Positions 42,446 to 51,917 of a DNA stretch of 64,000 bases are shown here, in pieces (position 1 is the first letter of the stretch; the number at the start of each line of letters is the position of its first letter). The stretch spans positions 2,356,501-2,420,500 of the forward strand of contig CP046177.1 in NCBI GenBank assembly GCA_014075215.1. The letters run 5' to 3'. A program made the translations under genes and the position numbers. Under the pieces are notes generated by a model. The model did not search any database, was not told the origin of the DNA, and saw only the letters and a list, made by a program, of their open reading frames with translations. This stretch comes from Flavobacteriaceae bacterium (GTDB lineage Bacteria; Bacteroidota; Bacteroidia; Flavobacteriales; Flavobacteriaceae).

Positions 42446-43720
42446 ATGCAACGGGATTTACAGGTTTTTGATTTAATACAAGCGGAAAAAGAAAGGCAAA
42501 CAAACGGGTTGGAATTGATAGCTTCGGAAAACTATGTGAGTAGCCAGGTACTTGAGGCTGCCGGTTCCATATTGACAAATAAATACGCCGAAGGATACCC
42601 GAATAAAAGATATTACGGAGGTTGTGAAGTGGTAGATATTGTAGAGCAAATTGCGATTGACAGGGCAAAAGAATTATATGGTGCTGTGTATGTAAATGTA
42701 CAGCCACATTCTGGTTCCCAGGCTAATGCTGCGGTTTTTGCAGCTTGTTTGCAACCCGGTGATAAAATACTCGGTTTTGATCTATCTCACGGAGGGCACT
42801 TAACACATGGATCTCCTGTGAATTTTTCAGGCAAATTATACCATCCTTGTTTTTATGGAGTAGAGAAGGAAACGGGTATTTTAAATTATGATAAAATAAA
42901 AGAAATTGCGGAAAATGAACAGCCTAAAATGATTATTGCCGGAGCATCTGCTTATTCCAGAGATATTGATTTTAAAAAATTTAGAGAAATTGCAGATAGT
43001 GTAGGTGCATTATTATTGGCAGACATCTCTCACCCTTCGGGAATGATAGCAAAAGGAATACTAAATGACCCATTACCTCATTGCCACGTGGTAACCACCA
43101 CTACTCATAAAACATTAAGAGGACCCAGAGGAGGGATGATTATGATGGGACAGGATTTTGATAATCCGTTTGGCATCAAATTAAAAAACGGAAGCTTAAA
43201 AAAAATGTCAGTATTGCTAAATGCTGCTGTTTTTCCGGGTAACCAGGGCGGTCCCCTGGAGCATATCATAGCAGCAAAAGCAATAGCATTTAGTGAGGCA
43301 TTGACCGATGCATTTTTGCAGTATCAAATTCAGGTAAAAAAGAATGCAGCTGCAATGGCAAAAGCATTTGTAGCAAAAGAATACCAGCTAATCTCAGGCG
43401 GGACGGATAATCACATGATGCTCATTGATCTGAGAAATAAAAATATTACAGGTAAAGATGCCGAACTTGCACTGGGCAAGGCTCATATTACTGTTAATAA
43501 GAATATGGTACCTTTTGATGATAAATCACCATTTATTACCTCGGGAATTAGAATTGGAACACCGGCGATCACAACTCGCGGAATGAAAGAAGATAGCATG
43601 CCTGTAATTGTAGATCTCATTGATAGTGTTATTACAAATTACGAGGATGATACCATTTTGGAAAACGTGGCAAATAAAGTATACGATTTAATGAAAGATC
43701 GCCCATTATTTCAGGAATAA
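42446..43720 (+). CDS. glyA: Serine hydroxymethyltransferase
   Basis: A 424-residue PLP enzyme that converts serine and tetrahydrofolate to glycine and methylene-tetrahydrofolate. The PLP Lys is in VVTTTTHKTLRGPRGG (near residue 222), and NVQPHSGSQANAAVF and SHGGHLTHG (near 115) are standard. Length is slightly short but normal. The start at 42446 is an ATG, and the promoter box lies 24 bases upstream. FG-GAP gene 1 follows 26 bases after the stop on the same strand. The first residues QRDLQVFDLIQAEKERQTNG and GLELIASENYVS are typical. Confidence 0.97.
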   Translation: MQRDLQVFDLIQAEKERQTNGLELIASENYVSSQVLEAAGSILTNKYAEGYPNKRYYGGCEVVDIVEQIAIDRAKELYGAVYVNVQPHSGSQANAAVFAACLQPGDKILGFDLSHGGHLTHGSPVNFSGKLYHPCFYGVEKETGILNYDKIKEIAENEQPKMIIAGASAYSRDIDFKKFREIADSVGALLLADISHPSGMIAKGILNDPLPHCHVVTTTTHKTLRGPRGGMIMMGQDFDNPFGIKLKNGSLKKMSVLLNAAVFPGNQGGPLEHIIAAKAIAFSEALTDAFLQYQIQVKKNAAAMAKAFVAKEYQLISGGTDNHMMLIDLRNKNITGKDAELALGKAHITVNKNMVPFDDKSPFITSGIRIGTPAITTRGMKEDSMPVIVDLIDSVITNYEDDTILENVANKVYDLMKDRPLFQE

Positions 43721-43746
43721 ATTGTTTTAAGTAAACCAAATTGCGA

Positions 43747-44688
43747 ATGTCAAAATTGAATAAGTACACACTATCTTTAGTGCTTTTGTGTATGGGGGCT
43801 TTTATGTACGGACAACTATCTTTTTCCGAAAACGCCACAGCTTCCGGAATATCAGTTACGTATGGAGATAGTGAATTAGGAGGTGGTGTTTCTTTTGTTG
43901 ATTTTGATAATGACGGGTGGGATGATATTTCTTTTGCCAGTCAAAGCGGATCCGAGCTTTATTTTTACAAAAATACCAATGGCCATTTTTCTATAGTCAA
44001 CTTCAATGGAATATCAAATACTCAAAAAACAAAACAGATTGTTTGGGTAGACTATGATAATGACGGTGATAAGGATTTATTTTTAGCAGTACTTATCGGC
44101 GCTAATAAATTCTATAGAAACGATGGCCATATGAATTTTACGGATATCTCCGCTACCATAGGTTTTTTTCAAGACGATCTATTTACTTATAGTGTTTCAT
44201 TTGGCGATATTGATAATGATGGAGATCTGGATGCATATATATATGCAACAGGGATGGCCCCGATGAAAATCAAAGGAATTATTTGTATAAAAATGATAAC
44301 GGAACATATGTGGATATATCACATAGTGCAGGTATTGTTATGGCTAGCGAACTGACTTTTTGCTCGGTATTTTTTGATTACAATAATGACGGTTATCAGG
44401 ATATTTATATTTCCAATGATAAGCCTACTTATATAAACAGATTATACAAAAACAATGGAAATGGTACTTTTGATGATGTTTCCGTAAGTAGCGGAGCAGG
44501 AATTTATATCAATGCCATGACAACCACTATAGGTGATTTTAATAATGACGGATGGTTTGATATTTATGTTACCAATACCCCGGAAGGAAATCAATTGTTA
44601 AAAAATAATGGTGATGGAACTTTCACAAATATAGCACGTCCGTCAGGTACGGATTTTAATAGTGTAGGATGGGGGGCAGTATTTTTAG
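43747..44688 (+). pseudogene. FG-GAP/VCBS-repeat secreted protein, 5' part, frameshifted and interrupted
   Basis: Signal peptide MSKLNKYTLSLVLLCMGAFM is followed by FG-GAP repeats (VDYDNDGDKDLFLA, GDIDNDGDLDAYI) closely related to the intact protein at 47107-48828. The frame is lost at a short C run (44258-44261): one base is missing, and the expected sequence (DENQRNYLYKNDN, then DYNNDGYQDIYISND) continues in another frame to 44688. There the ISL3-like copy B interrupts it. The 3' part resumes at 46201. Two independent lesions make it a clear pseudogene. The parent is a secreted, Ca-binding beta-propeller protein exported by the type IX system. Confidence 0.85.
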
Positions 44689-44710
44689 GGATCAAGACTA
44701 ATTGTTGTGT

Positions 44711-45690
44711 TTATGCAAAAATTGTAGTTAATCTATAGAGGAAGAATTCTGTGTTTTTGACCCCTCTAAATTGTAATCTAAAGGCTTTGATTTTGGCATT
44801 GAAAGATTCTGCCGCTGCATTAGTACTTCTATTAATGAAGTAATTCAATATTGATCTATAGTTAAGCCTGATAGAGTTTGCTATGGTATTAAAAGCCTTG
44901 TATGCTGTTTGTTCTACATCTTTATACCAATGCGCTAGTTTTGTATAAGCGACTTGTATTGAGTTTGCTGTGTTGAAGATATTTCTAAGTCCTTGTACGA
45001 GCTTAAAAGCTGTTTTGATATCAGGATATCTTTTAAAGAGGATGTTAGCTCTTACTCTTTGATCTTCTGTCCAATTACTTGGTGCTTTGTAGAGTAAGTA
45101 TCTGCTTCTAGCCAAGAGTTGCTTTATGGTATCTCCATTTTCTAATATTTCAGGGTAATATTCTTTGTTATTGGTTTTGGCAAGTTTGATCCGTTCATTT
45201 TCTGTATCTATGGCTTCCCATCGATGTTTGATCCTAATTTCTTGAAGTGCTTCTAGAGCTAGTTTCTGTACATGGAATCTATCGGTTACTTGTATGGCTT
45301 TGGGGAAACACCGTTTGGCAATCAGCTTCATGGAGTTCGCCATATCTAGGGTAATTTCTCTGACCTTGTTTCTTTTCGCAGATGAGATTTTAAATAGGTG
45401 TTTGATAATAGGTTCGCTTTGGTAGTAGCTATGATCGCCACAATACTTCCTTTCTTTCCTTTAGCTTTTTTATTGGTAACGATGGTGTAGAGTTCTCCTT
45501 TTGATAAGGCTACTTCGTCGATAGATAATCGAGTTCCTATATTCTCAGGGAAGATCAACCACTCTTTGGCATGAGACTTTTCCTTCCACTGTTTAAACTC
45601 ACTCAAATAATCTCGATACTGCCTTTGGAACTTCTTCCCATTCACGCCATAGATTCTTGCAATGGTTTTGCAATCACTCTTCTCAGTATC
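44711..45690 (-). pseudogene. ISL3-like DDE transposase, main ORF, frameshifted (copy B)
   Basis: The 5' part (about 45690-45346) reads DTEKSDCKTIARIYGVNGKK through LSIDEVALSKGELYT, then leaves frame after IIATTKA at a run of three T (45418-45420 on the top strand). The continuation (EPIIKHLFKIS, then EITLDMANSMKLIAKRCF and TDRFHVQKLALEALQ, then AESFNAKIK) runs in another frame to 44711. One A is missing on the coding strand, since copy A has a Ser codon there. All catalytic motifs exist but in two frames, so the copy is probably dead. The start has no ATG; it overlaps the small ORF in the +1 frame. Confidence 0.78.
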
Positions 45691-46036
45691 GACTAATCTC
45701 TTTTAAAAAAGCAGCAAACTCACCTGTCATGCGAGTTCCCTGAGCTACTAGATTCCAATCTCTTTGAATGATTTGCCTAGTCTCTTTATCTAACCATCTA
45801 CGTCGCCTTACGTGAAGATACACAGTGTTTCCACGCAAAGGAAAGTCTTCAATAGTAATCTCTTTGTGGAAACCATGAGCAATTACATTAGGATTTATGA
45901 CTTCTTTAGGAACAACATTACGCTCTTCAAAATACAAATGAAGTTCCTCATTTCGATGAGTGTGTCTTACCAAATCAAAATGTTCTACGAGCATCTCAGG
46001 TAAGATGAATTTTAAAAGGTCTAAGGATAATTCCAA
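45683..46036 (-). CDS. ISL3-like transposase N-terminal-region protein, intact (copy B)
   Basis: A 117-residue protein (MELSLDLLKFILPEMLVEHF; then VHLHVRRRRWL-type sequence YLHVRRRRWLDKETR; ends FAAFLKEISRY). It is the intact form of the frameshifted ORF of copy A and of the similar ORF at 55790. It probably supplies the DNA-binding N-terminal region for the transposase encoded in the overlapping +1 frame. The main ORF of this copy is frameshifted, so it has no full partner here, but the main ORF of copy A is intact and might use it in trans. Confidence 0.75.
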   Translation of the reverse strand: MELSLDLLKFILPEMLVEHFDLVRHTHRNEELHLYFEERNVVPKEVINPNVIAHGFHKEITIEDFPLRGNTVYLHVRRRRWLDKETRQIIQRDWNLVAQGTRMTGEFAAFLKEISRY

Positions 46037-46200
46037 TCTCTGTTTTTTTTTACAAAGATCAAAACTTTAATTCAATCCACACAAAACTTTTGACCCTGAT
46101 CCCTAATTGCTTCGTTTCACTCGCAAAGACACACTTCATTCAATCTTCAATTAACAATTAATCTTCATCTGAACTCACACACAACTTTTGTGACTGATCC

Positions 46201-47008
46201 ATTTTTAGATGCGGATAATGACGGTTTTGAAGATTTGTATGTAAGTGGAAGTTTAGACGGATCTAATGACGGTTTTTTGCCATCGGCATTCTATCATAAT
46301 CAGGGAAATGAAACGTTTACTATTCCTTCAAATATCGGTTTTGCAAATGATACCCGGGAAAGTTATTCCAATGCTATAGGAGATATTAATAATGATGGAA
46401 AACCCGATATTGTAGTTTCCAATGATACGGACCATAACTTCTTATGGAAAAATACAACAGTCAATTCAAATAATTGGTTAAAAATCAAATTAGCAGGAGT
46501 TAATGGAAATAAAGACGGAATAGGCAATAAAATAGAAATACATGCCAATGGTCAATCACAATATCGTTATACGGCTTGTGGCGAAGGATACTTGGGGCAA
46601 AATTCCTCGTATAAATTTGTCGGTATCGGAAATGCTGCTATTATTGATTATATAAAGGTTACCTGGAATCATAGTGGACAGGTGGAGACTCTCTATAACA
46701 TTACTCCAAATCAGGCAATCACTATCCGGGAAGGCTCCGGAGTATTAGGTACTCCTGATGTTGCTTCTTCGGATTTTACTGTTTTCCCAAACCCAGGTTC
46801 TGAAGGGATCTTCGCAATTCGTTTTAATGAAGAATTTTCGAAGAAGCACATACAAATCTTTGATATTTCCGGGCGATTACTATTTTCTTTTGAAAAGAAT
46901 ACACAAAGTGTTCGTATGGATTTAAGTAGCTACGCTAAGGGTGTTTATTTTGTAAAAATAACTTCCCATACCAACTTGTATAAAGTAGTGAAACTCATAC
47001 ATCGTTAA
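46201..47008 (+). pseudogene. FG-GAP/VCBS-repeat secreted protein, 3' part, after the IS insertion
   Basis: Coding continues from the duplicated target as FLDADNDGFEDLYVSGSLDG and further FG-GAP repeats (GDINNDGKPDIVVSND), an ASPIC/UnbV-type region (IKLAGVNGNKDGIGNKIE, then TACGEGYLGQNSSYKF) and a type IX secretion C-terminal domain at the end (FTVFPNPGSEGIFAI, then GRLLFSF, YAKGVYFVKI). The original gene would be about 570 residues, as the neighbour at 47107. This part has no start of its own. Confidence 0.85.
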
Positions 47009-47106
47009 TGATAGGAAATATCCCTAGCCGGGGAAATTTCACTCAAATTTTGTAAACAGGTAAATTTTATCTAAAATTGTAGCTTTAAGGGGTATAACCG
47101 TTCTTC

Positions 47107-48828
47107 ATGAAAATAATATTAATTATTTCAATACTTGTAAAGCTTTTAAACCCATGCTGGGGGCAGCTTTCATTTACCGAAAGAGCGAGTAGTCTGGGAG
47201 TAGGATATAGTTATGGCTCAAGTTTTCACGGAGGAGGGGTGTCATTTGCCGATTTTAATCAGGATGGTAGAGATGACCTTACTTTTTCGACCGAATTCGG
47301 AAAAGAAATTTATTTTTTTAGAAATGATATTAGCAGTTTTACCAAAATTCAGCTGACAGGTATTACAAATTCATATGAAACAAAGCAAGTGTTGTGGGTA
47401 GACTATGATAATGACGGAGATTTGGATTTTTTTGCAGCTAGTACAGACGGGCCTAATAAGCTCTATCAAAATGACGGCAATCTCTCTTTTACGGATGTAA
47501 CAAGCAGTAGCGGGATTTTTACCGAAGATTTGAACACTTTTGGCGCTAGTTTTGGAGATATAGATAATGACGGAGATTTGGATTTATTTATTTCAAATCG
47601 AGGAATTCTCCCGGAACAACGCAATTATTTATACAGAAATGACGGCGGGAGTTTTATGGATATTACGGTAGCTGCAGGTATAAACACGAATCCGGAGCAG
47701 TCTTTTTGCGCTGCTTTTTTCGATCTCAATAATGATGGTTATCAGGATATTTACGTAGCTAATGATAAGTTCACAAATATAAACAGATTGTACAAAAATA
47801 AAGGAGATGGTACTTTTGAAGATATCTCAATGAGTAGCGGTACCGGAGTAAATATAGATGCCATGTCCACCACTATTTCGGATTATAACAGAGACGGTTG
47901 GTTAGATATTTATGTTACCAATACTTCGGCCGGTAATTATTTATTCAGAAATAACGGAGATGAAACCTTTACAAATGTAGCCGGTATTACAGGAACCACT
48001 TTTAACAGCGTTGCATGGGGAGCTGTTTTTTTAGATGCTGATAAAGACAGCCATTTGGATTTATATGTCAGTGGAAGTAGAGATGGTTCCAGTGGTTTGC
48101 TACCTGCGGCATTTTATTATAATGATGGTTATGATATGTTTACGATTCCTTCTAATATCGGTTTTCAAAACGACAACCGAATAAGTTATAGCAATGCTAT
48201 CGGAGATTTTAATAATGACGGTGCTCCGGATATTGTGGTTATGAACGATACGGAAAATTACTTTTTATGGGAAAACTCAACTTTTAGTACCAATAATTGG
48301 ATAAAAATTAAATTGGAAGGGGTTCATGGTAATAAAGATGGAATAGGTAATAGGATAGAAGTACGCGCTAGTGGTGTATCTCAATACCGCTATACCTTAT
48401 GCGGCGAAGGATATTTGGGGCAAAATTCTTCACATGAGTTTGTGGGTATTGGAAATGCTACGGTTATTGACTATATAAAGATAACCTGGAATCATAGCGG
48501 ACAGGTGGAGACTCTCTATAATATTGCTCCAAATCAGGCAGTTACTATACAGGAAGGAAATGGTGTCCTAAATACTTCCGCATATACTTTTTCTGAATTT
48601 AAGGTATTTCCTAACCCCGGTCAAGCGGGTATTTTTACTATTTATTTTAATGATATTCCGGGAGATAGAAATATTGAGGTGTATACGATTTCGGGGAAGT
48701 TGCTGTTTTCCCGGAAAAGTAAATTAGAGAAAACTAAGATTGATCTAAGCCCTTATGCCGAAGGTATCTATTTTGCAAAAGTACATTCTGGGAATGCTAC
48801 TGCTACAGTAAAATTAATACATCGTTAA
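47107..48828 (+). CDS. FG-GAP/VCBS-repeat (CRTAC1-like) type IX secreted protein
   Basis: A 573-residue protein with signal peptide (MKIILIISILVKLLNPCWGQ). About seven FG-GAP/VCBS repeats with Ca-binding Asp/Asn loops (VDYDNDGDLDFFAASTDG, GDIDNDGDLDLFISNRG, FDLNNDGYQDIYVANDK) form a beta-propeller. They are followed by an ASPIC/UnbV-type domain (EGVHGNKDGIGNRIEV) and a type A C-terminal sorting domain (VFPNPGQAGIFTIYF, ISGKLLFSR, AEGIYFAKV). It should cross the outer membrane by the type IX system and stay surface-linked or be released. It is a tandem copy of the broken gene just upstream and may replace it. Ligand unknown. Confidence 0.88.
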   Translation: MKIILIISILVKLLNPCWGQLSFTERASSLGVGYSYGSSFHGGGVSFADFNQDGRDDLTFSTEFGKEIYFFRNDISSFTKIQLTGITNSYETKQVLWVDYDNDGDLDFFAASTDGPNKLYQNDGNLSFTDVTSSSGIFTEDLNTFGASFGDIDNDGDLDLFISNRGILPEQRNYLYRNDGGSFMDITVAAGINTNPEQSFCAAFFDLNNDGYQDIYVANDKFTNINRLYKNKGDGTFEDISMSSGTGVNIDAMSTTISDYNRDGWLDIYVTNTSAGNYLFRNNGDETFTNVAGITGTTFNSVAWGAVFLDADKDSHLDLYVSGSRDGSSGLLPAAFYYNDGYDMFTIPSNIGFQNDNRISYSNAIGDFNNDGAPDIVVMNDTENYFLWENSTFSTNNWIKIKLEGVHGNKDGIGNRIEVRASGVSQYRYTLCGEGYLGQNSSHEFVGIGNATVIDYIKITWNHSGQVETLYNIAPNQAVTIQEGNGVLNTSAYTFSEFKVFPNPGQAGIFTIYFNDIPGDRNIEVYTISGKLLFSRKSKLEKTKIDLSPYAEGIYFAKVHSGNATATVKLIHR

Positions 48829-48873
48829 TTTGTATCCGAAGCTCTTTCTATAATATTTTCCGGGAGGGATTTT

Positions 48874-50040
48874 TTAGTTTTTGCTCCCATTTTTTTTTAG
48901 TTTTTCTATACTGGTAATCAAATTTCCTCTACCGTCGACCAATTTGTTCATGGCCGATGAATACTCTTTTTTAGCATCATCCATTTTCTTGCCAACTCTT
49001 GTCAGATCAGCTATAAAACCTTCAAATTTATCATACAAAGCTCCTGCTTGTCTTGCAATTTCAATGGCATTTTTTTGCTGCTTTTCATTCGTCCACATGG
49101 TGTCTATGGTACGTAAGGTAGCAAGCAAAGTAGTAGGTGTAACAATGACAATATTTTTTTCAAAGGCTTTGTTGTAGATGGTGTCATCTACTTGCAATAC
49201 AATTGCAAAAGCAGGTTCAATAGGTATAAATAGCAGCACAAAATCAGGAGAATCCATTTCATAAATCGCTTCGTATTTTTTTTCACTTAGTTCGTTTACA
49301 TGCCTTTTTAAAGAATATACATGCTCTTTTGCAAATTGCTTTCTTTCAGTTTCGTCGTCTGTATTAACATATCTCTCATATCCGGTTAAAGATACTTTCG
49401 AATCAATAATTATTTTTTTATTATCCGGTAAGTGAATGATTACATCCGGCAACATTCTTTTACCTAAATCGTTGGTGAAGCTTTGCTGTACAAAATACTC
49501 CCTTCCTTTTTCCAGGCCGGATTTTTCAAGGACTCGTTCCAATACCAATTCTCCCCAATTTCCCTGTACTTTGCTATCTCCTTTTAACGCTTTTGTTAAA
49601 TTAACAGTTTCTTTGCTCATTTGAGCGTTTATTTCTTTTAAACCTGTTATTTGCTGACGTAGTGCAGCGTGGTAATCGATACTTTCTTTATGGGTAGTTT
49701 CAACCTTTTTTTCAAATCCTTCAATTTTTTCTCTTAGCGGATTTAAAATAGCCGCTAAGTTTTCTTTGTTTTTTTCCGTAAACTTAGTGGATTTTTCTTC
49801 CAGAATTTTATTTGCCAGATTTTCAAATTCTTTGGTAAATTTTTCCTGCAATTTTTCTATGTTTTGTTGACTCTCGGCGTGTTTTAATTCCAGATTTTTT
49901 AATTCGCTCTCTTGGCGGGTATTTGTAATAATTAGTTTCTCTTTCGCTGCTTGAATGATTTTCAAGAATAACCTGCCTGTCAATAGACCAATAAAAACAC
50001 TTACGAGAGCAATTATTAAATATATAATGAATTCATCCAT
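48874..50040 (-). CDS. rmuC: DNA recombination protein RmuC
   Basis: A 388-residue protein with an N-terminal membrane helix (FIIYLIIALVSVFIGLLTGR), a long coiled coil (about 35-150) and the C-terminal RmuC nuclease-like domain with KVQGNWGELVLERVLEKSGL (near residue 158) and LPDVIIHLPDNKKIIIDSKV (near 195). RmuC limits inversions between short inverted repeats in E. coli. Such a role would suit a genome with many inverted-repeat elements, but that is only a suggestion. It diverges from the acyltransferase gene with a 44-base gap. Confidence 0.92.
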   Translation of the reverse strand: MDEFIIYLIIALVSVFIGLLTGRLFLKIIQAAKEKLIITNTRQESELKNLELKHAESQQNIEKLQEKFTKEFENLANKILEEKSTKFTEKNKENLAAILNPLREKIEGFEKKVETTHKESIDYHAALRQQITGLKEINAQMSKETVNLTKALKGDSKVQGNWGELVLERVLEKSGLEKGREYFVQQSFTNDLGKRMLPDVIIHLPDNKKIIIDSKVSLTGYERYVNTDDETERKQFAKEHVYSLKRHVNELSEKKYEAIYEMDSPDFVLLFIPIEPAFAIVLQVDDTIYNKAFEKNIVIVTPTTLLATLRTIDTMWTNEKQQKNAIEIARQAGALYDKFEGFIADLTRVGKKMDDAKKEYSSAMNKLVDGRGNLITSIEKLKKNGSKN

Positions 50041-50084
50041 CAGTTAAAAAATAAGTCCTTAAATTTAGAGTTTTCGTACAGACA

Positions 50085-50624
50085 ATGAAAGGATTTTCTA
50101 AATTTATCTTTACCTGGGTTTTAGGCTGGAAGATGACTGATACTTTTCCAAAATATCTTAAAAAATACGTTGTCATAGCTGCGCCGCATACAAGCTGGCA
50201 GGATTTTCCTATAGCTCTTTTAGTAAGAAGTATATCCGGAGAAAAGATTCATTTTATTGGGAAAGATTCGTTGTTTAGAGCCCCTTTTGGCTTTATATTT
50301 AGAGCTTTGGGAGGTACTCCTGTAAATCGAACCCAAAGCAACAGGCTTATTGATACTATCATTGAATTATTCAATTCCAAAGAAGAATTTAAACTGGGAT
50401 TATCTCCCGAAGGCACACGTAAAAAAGTAGCTAAATGGAAAACCGGTTTTTATTATATAGCAAAAGGAGCTCATGTTCCAATAGTGATGGCCACTCTGGA
50501 TTTTGGAAATAAAAACGTAAAAATATCAGAACCCTATTACCTGACGAGTGATATGCATCGGGATTTTGAATATTTTTACTCATTTTATAAGGGAATAAAA
50601 GGCAGGCATCCTGAATTATCCTAA
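50085..50624 (+). CDS. 1-acyl-glycerol-3-phosphate acyltransferase family (PlsC-like)
   Basis: A 179-residue, short lysophospholipid acyltransferase-type protein. The HX4D catalytic motif is in APHTSWQDFPIA (near residue 35) and the glycerol-phosphate motif in LGLSPEGTRKKVAKWKTG (near 105). It is shorter than PlsC and lacks the usual N-terminal membrane helix, so it may be a specialised or soluble acyltransferase; the acyl acceptor is not known. The stop at 50624 abuts a family 1 repeat. Confidence 0.8.
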   Translation: MKGFSKFIFTWVLGWKMTDTFPKYLKKYVVIAAPHTSWQDFPIALLVRSISGEKIHFIGKDSLFRAPFGFIFRALGGTPVNRTQSNRLIDTIIELFNSKEEFKLGLSPEGTRKKVAKWKTGFYYIAKGAHVPIVMATLDFGNKNVKISEPYYLTSDMHRDFEYFYSFYKGIKGRHPELS

Positions 50625-50625
50625 C

Positions 50626-50678
50626 TTGAAGCCAAATCAATTCAGGTACGGAATATATCTTTATTTTGCAAAGATTTC
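50626..50678. repeat. Partial family 1 repeat, overlapping the 3' end of pepT
   Basis: Reads TTGAAGCCAAATCAATTCAG then GTACGGAATATATC and ends TTTTGCAAAGATTTC, matching the right part of family 1; the left end (GAGACC) is missing. The last bases of the repeat encode, on the reverse strand, the final residues EIFAK and the stop of pepT. It sits between converging acyltransferase and pepT genes. Confidence 0.78.
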
Positions 50679-51902
50679 AACTACTTTTTTAGCAATTCCT
50701 ACGATAACTTCTGCGGCCTTCATCATAGATTCTACGGGAATGTATTCATAACGTCCGTGAAAATTATGGCCGCCGGCAAAAATATTTGGGCATGGCAAAC
50801 CTTTATATGATAATTGCGAGCCGTCTGTTCCTCCCCTGATAGGTTTTATCAAAGGTGTAATGCCTATTTCATTCATTACTTCTTCGGCAATATCAACAAT
50901 ATGTATTACCGGAATAATCTTTTCTTTCATATTGTAATATTGATCGGTTATATCTAACGTTATCAAATCCGACCCCAACTCAGCATTCATCTTAGCAACA
51001 ATCGCCTGCATTTGTTCTTTTTTATCTAAAAACAACGCCATATCATGATCTCTGATGATGTATTTCAAAATGGTTTTTTCTACCGTTCCTTCCGTTTGGT
51101 ATAAATGAAAGAACCCTTCATAGCCCGCTGTTAGTTCGGGGGTTTCATTTTTTGGAAGCCTGGAAATAAAATCATTGGCTACCAACATTGCATTGATCAT
51201 TTTTCCTTTGGCATATCCGGGATGTACCATTTTTCCATGAATGGTAACCTGAACCGAAGCAGCATTAAAATTTTCGTACTCCAATTCTCCTATTTGAGAA
51301 CCATCTATGGTATATGCCCAATCAGCACCAAATTTTTCTACATCAAATAAGTGTGCCCCTTTTCCTACTTCCTCGTCCGGAGTAAAGCAAATCCGGATTT
51401 TTCCATGCTTGATTTCCGTATGCTCAATCAAATATTCCATAGCAGAAACTATTGCCGCAATGCCAGCCTTATCGTCAGCTCCCAGTAGTGTTGTACCATC
51501 TGTAGTAATTATGGTTTGCCCCTTATATTGTAGTAAGTCTTCAAAATAATCAGGAGATAGTATACAATTTGATTCTTTATTCAGGACAATATCTTTTCCA
51601 TCATAATTGTGGTGGATTTGAGGATTGACATTAGTACCGGTAAAATCAGGGCTGGTATCTATATGAGAAATAAAACCAATGGCGGGTATTTGTTGCTCTG
51701 TATTACCAGGCAGTGTAGCCATTACATAGCAATTTTTATCAATGTTGACATCCTGCATACCTATATGTTCTAATTCTTTGACTAAAAGTTTCGCAAGATC
51801 CCATTGCTTTTCCGTAGAAGGAAACGCAGGGTTATCAGTATCTGATTGTGTATCAATGGTTACATAGTTTAAAAATCGTTTGATGATGTGATCTTTTTGC
51901 AT
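50661..51902 (-). CDS. pepT: Peptidase T (tripeptide aminopeptidase)
   Basis: A 413-residue M20-family zinc aminopeptidase that removes N-terminal residues from tripeptides. Metal and catalytic motifs: GFISHIDTSPDFTG (His/Asp, near residue 80), TTLLGADDKAGIAAIVS (Asp, near 140), ICFTPDEEVGKGAHLFD (catalytic Glu, near 172) and AGGHNFHGRYEYIPVESM (His, near 380). The last five residues and the stop codon lie in a dispersed repeat. It is downstream of a lipoprotein gene and a BNR-like gene on the same strand, separated by 15 and about 0 bases respectively. Confidence 0.95.
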   Translation of the reverse strand: MQKDHIIKRFLNYVTIDTQSDTDNPAFPSTEKQWDLAKLLVKELEHIGMQDVNIDKNCYVMATLPGNTEQQIPAIGFISHIDTSPDFTGTNVNPQIHHNYDGKDIVLNKESNCILSPDYFEDLLQYKGQTIITTDGTTLLGADDKAGIAAIVSAMEYLIEHTEIKHGKIRICFTPDEEVGKGAHLFDVEKFGADWAYTIDGSQIGELEYENFNAASVQVTIHGKMVHPGYAKGKMINAMLVANDFISRLPKNETPELTAGYEGFFHLYQTEGTVEKTILKYIIRDHDMALFLDKKEQMQAIVAKMNAELGSDLITLDITDQYYNMKEKIIPVIHIVDIAEEVMNEIGITPLIKPIRGGTDGSQLSYKGLPCPNIFAGGHNFHGRYEYIPVESMMKAAEVIVGIAKKVVEIFAK

Positions 51903-51917
51903 TTTACTGTATTGATA

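Larger units (their letters stand above)
44689..46200 (-). mobile_element. ISL3-like insertion sequence, copy B (1512 bp), inside FG-GAP gene 1
   Basis: The ends are GGATCAAGACTAATTGTTG at the left and, in reverse complement, GGATCAGTCACAAAAGTTG at the right, flanked by the exact 8-bp direct repeat ATTTTTAG at 44681-44688 and 46201-46208. The insertion cuts a FG-GAP coding sequence, confirmed by the paralogue, whose uninterrupted coding reads through the equivalent site. It holds the same two-ORF transposase as copy A. About 130 bases at the right end, between the short ORF and the inverted repeat, have no gene. Confidence 0.93.

Noticed and set aside
42348..42707. Extended fumarylacetoacetase start within glyA
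   Set aside because: It would overlap glyA on the opposite strand and adds 120 residues unlike the family.
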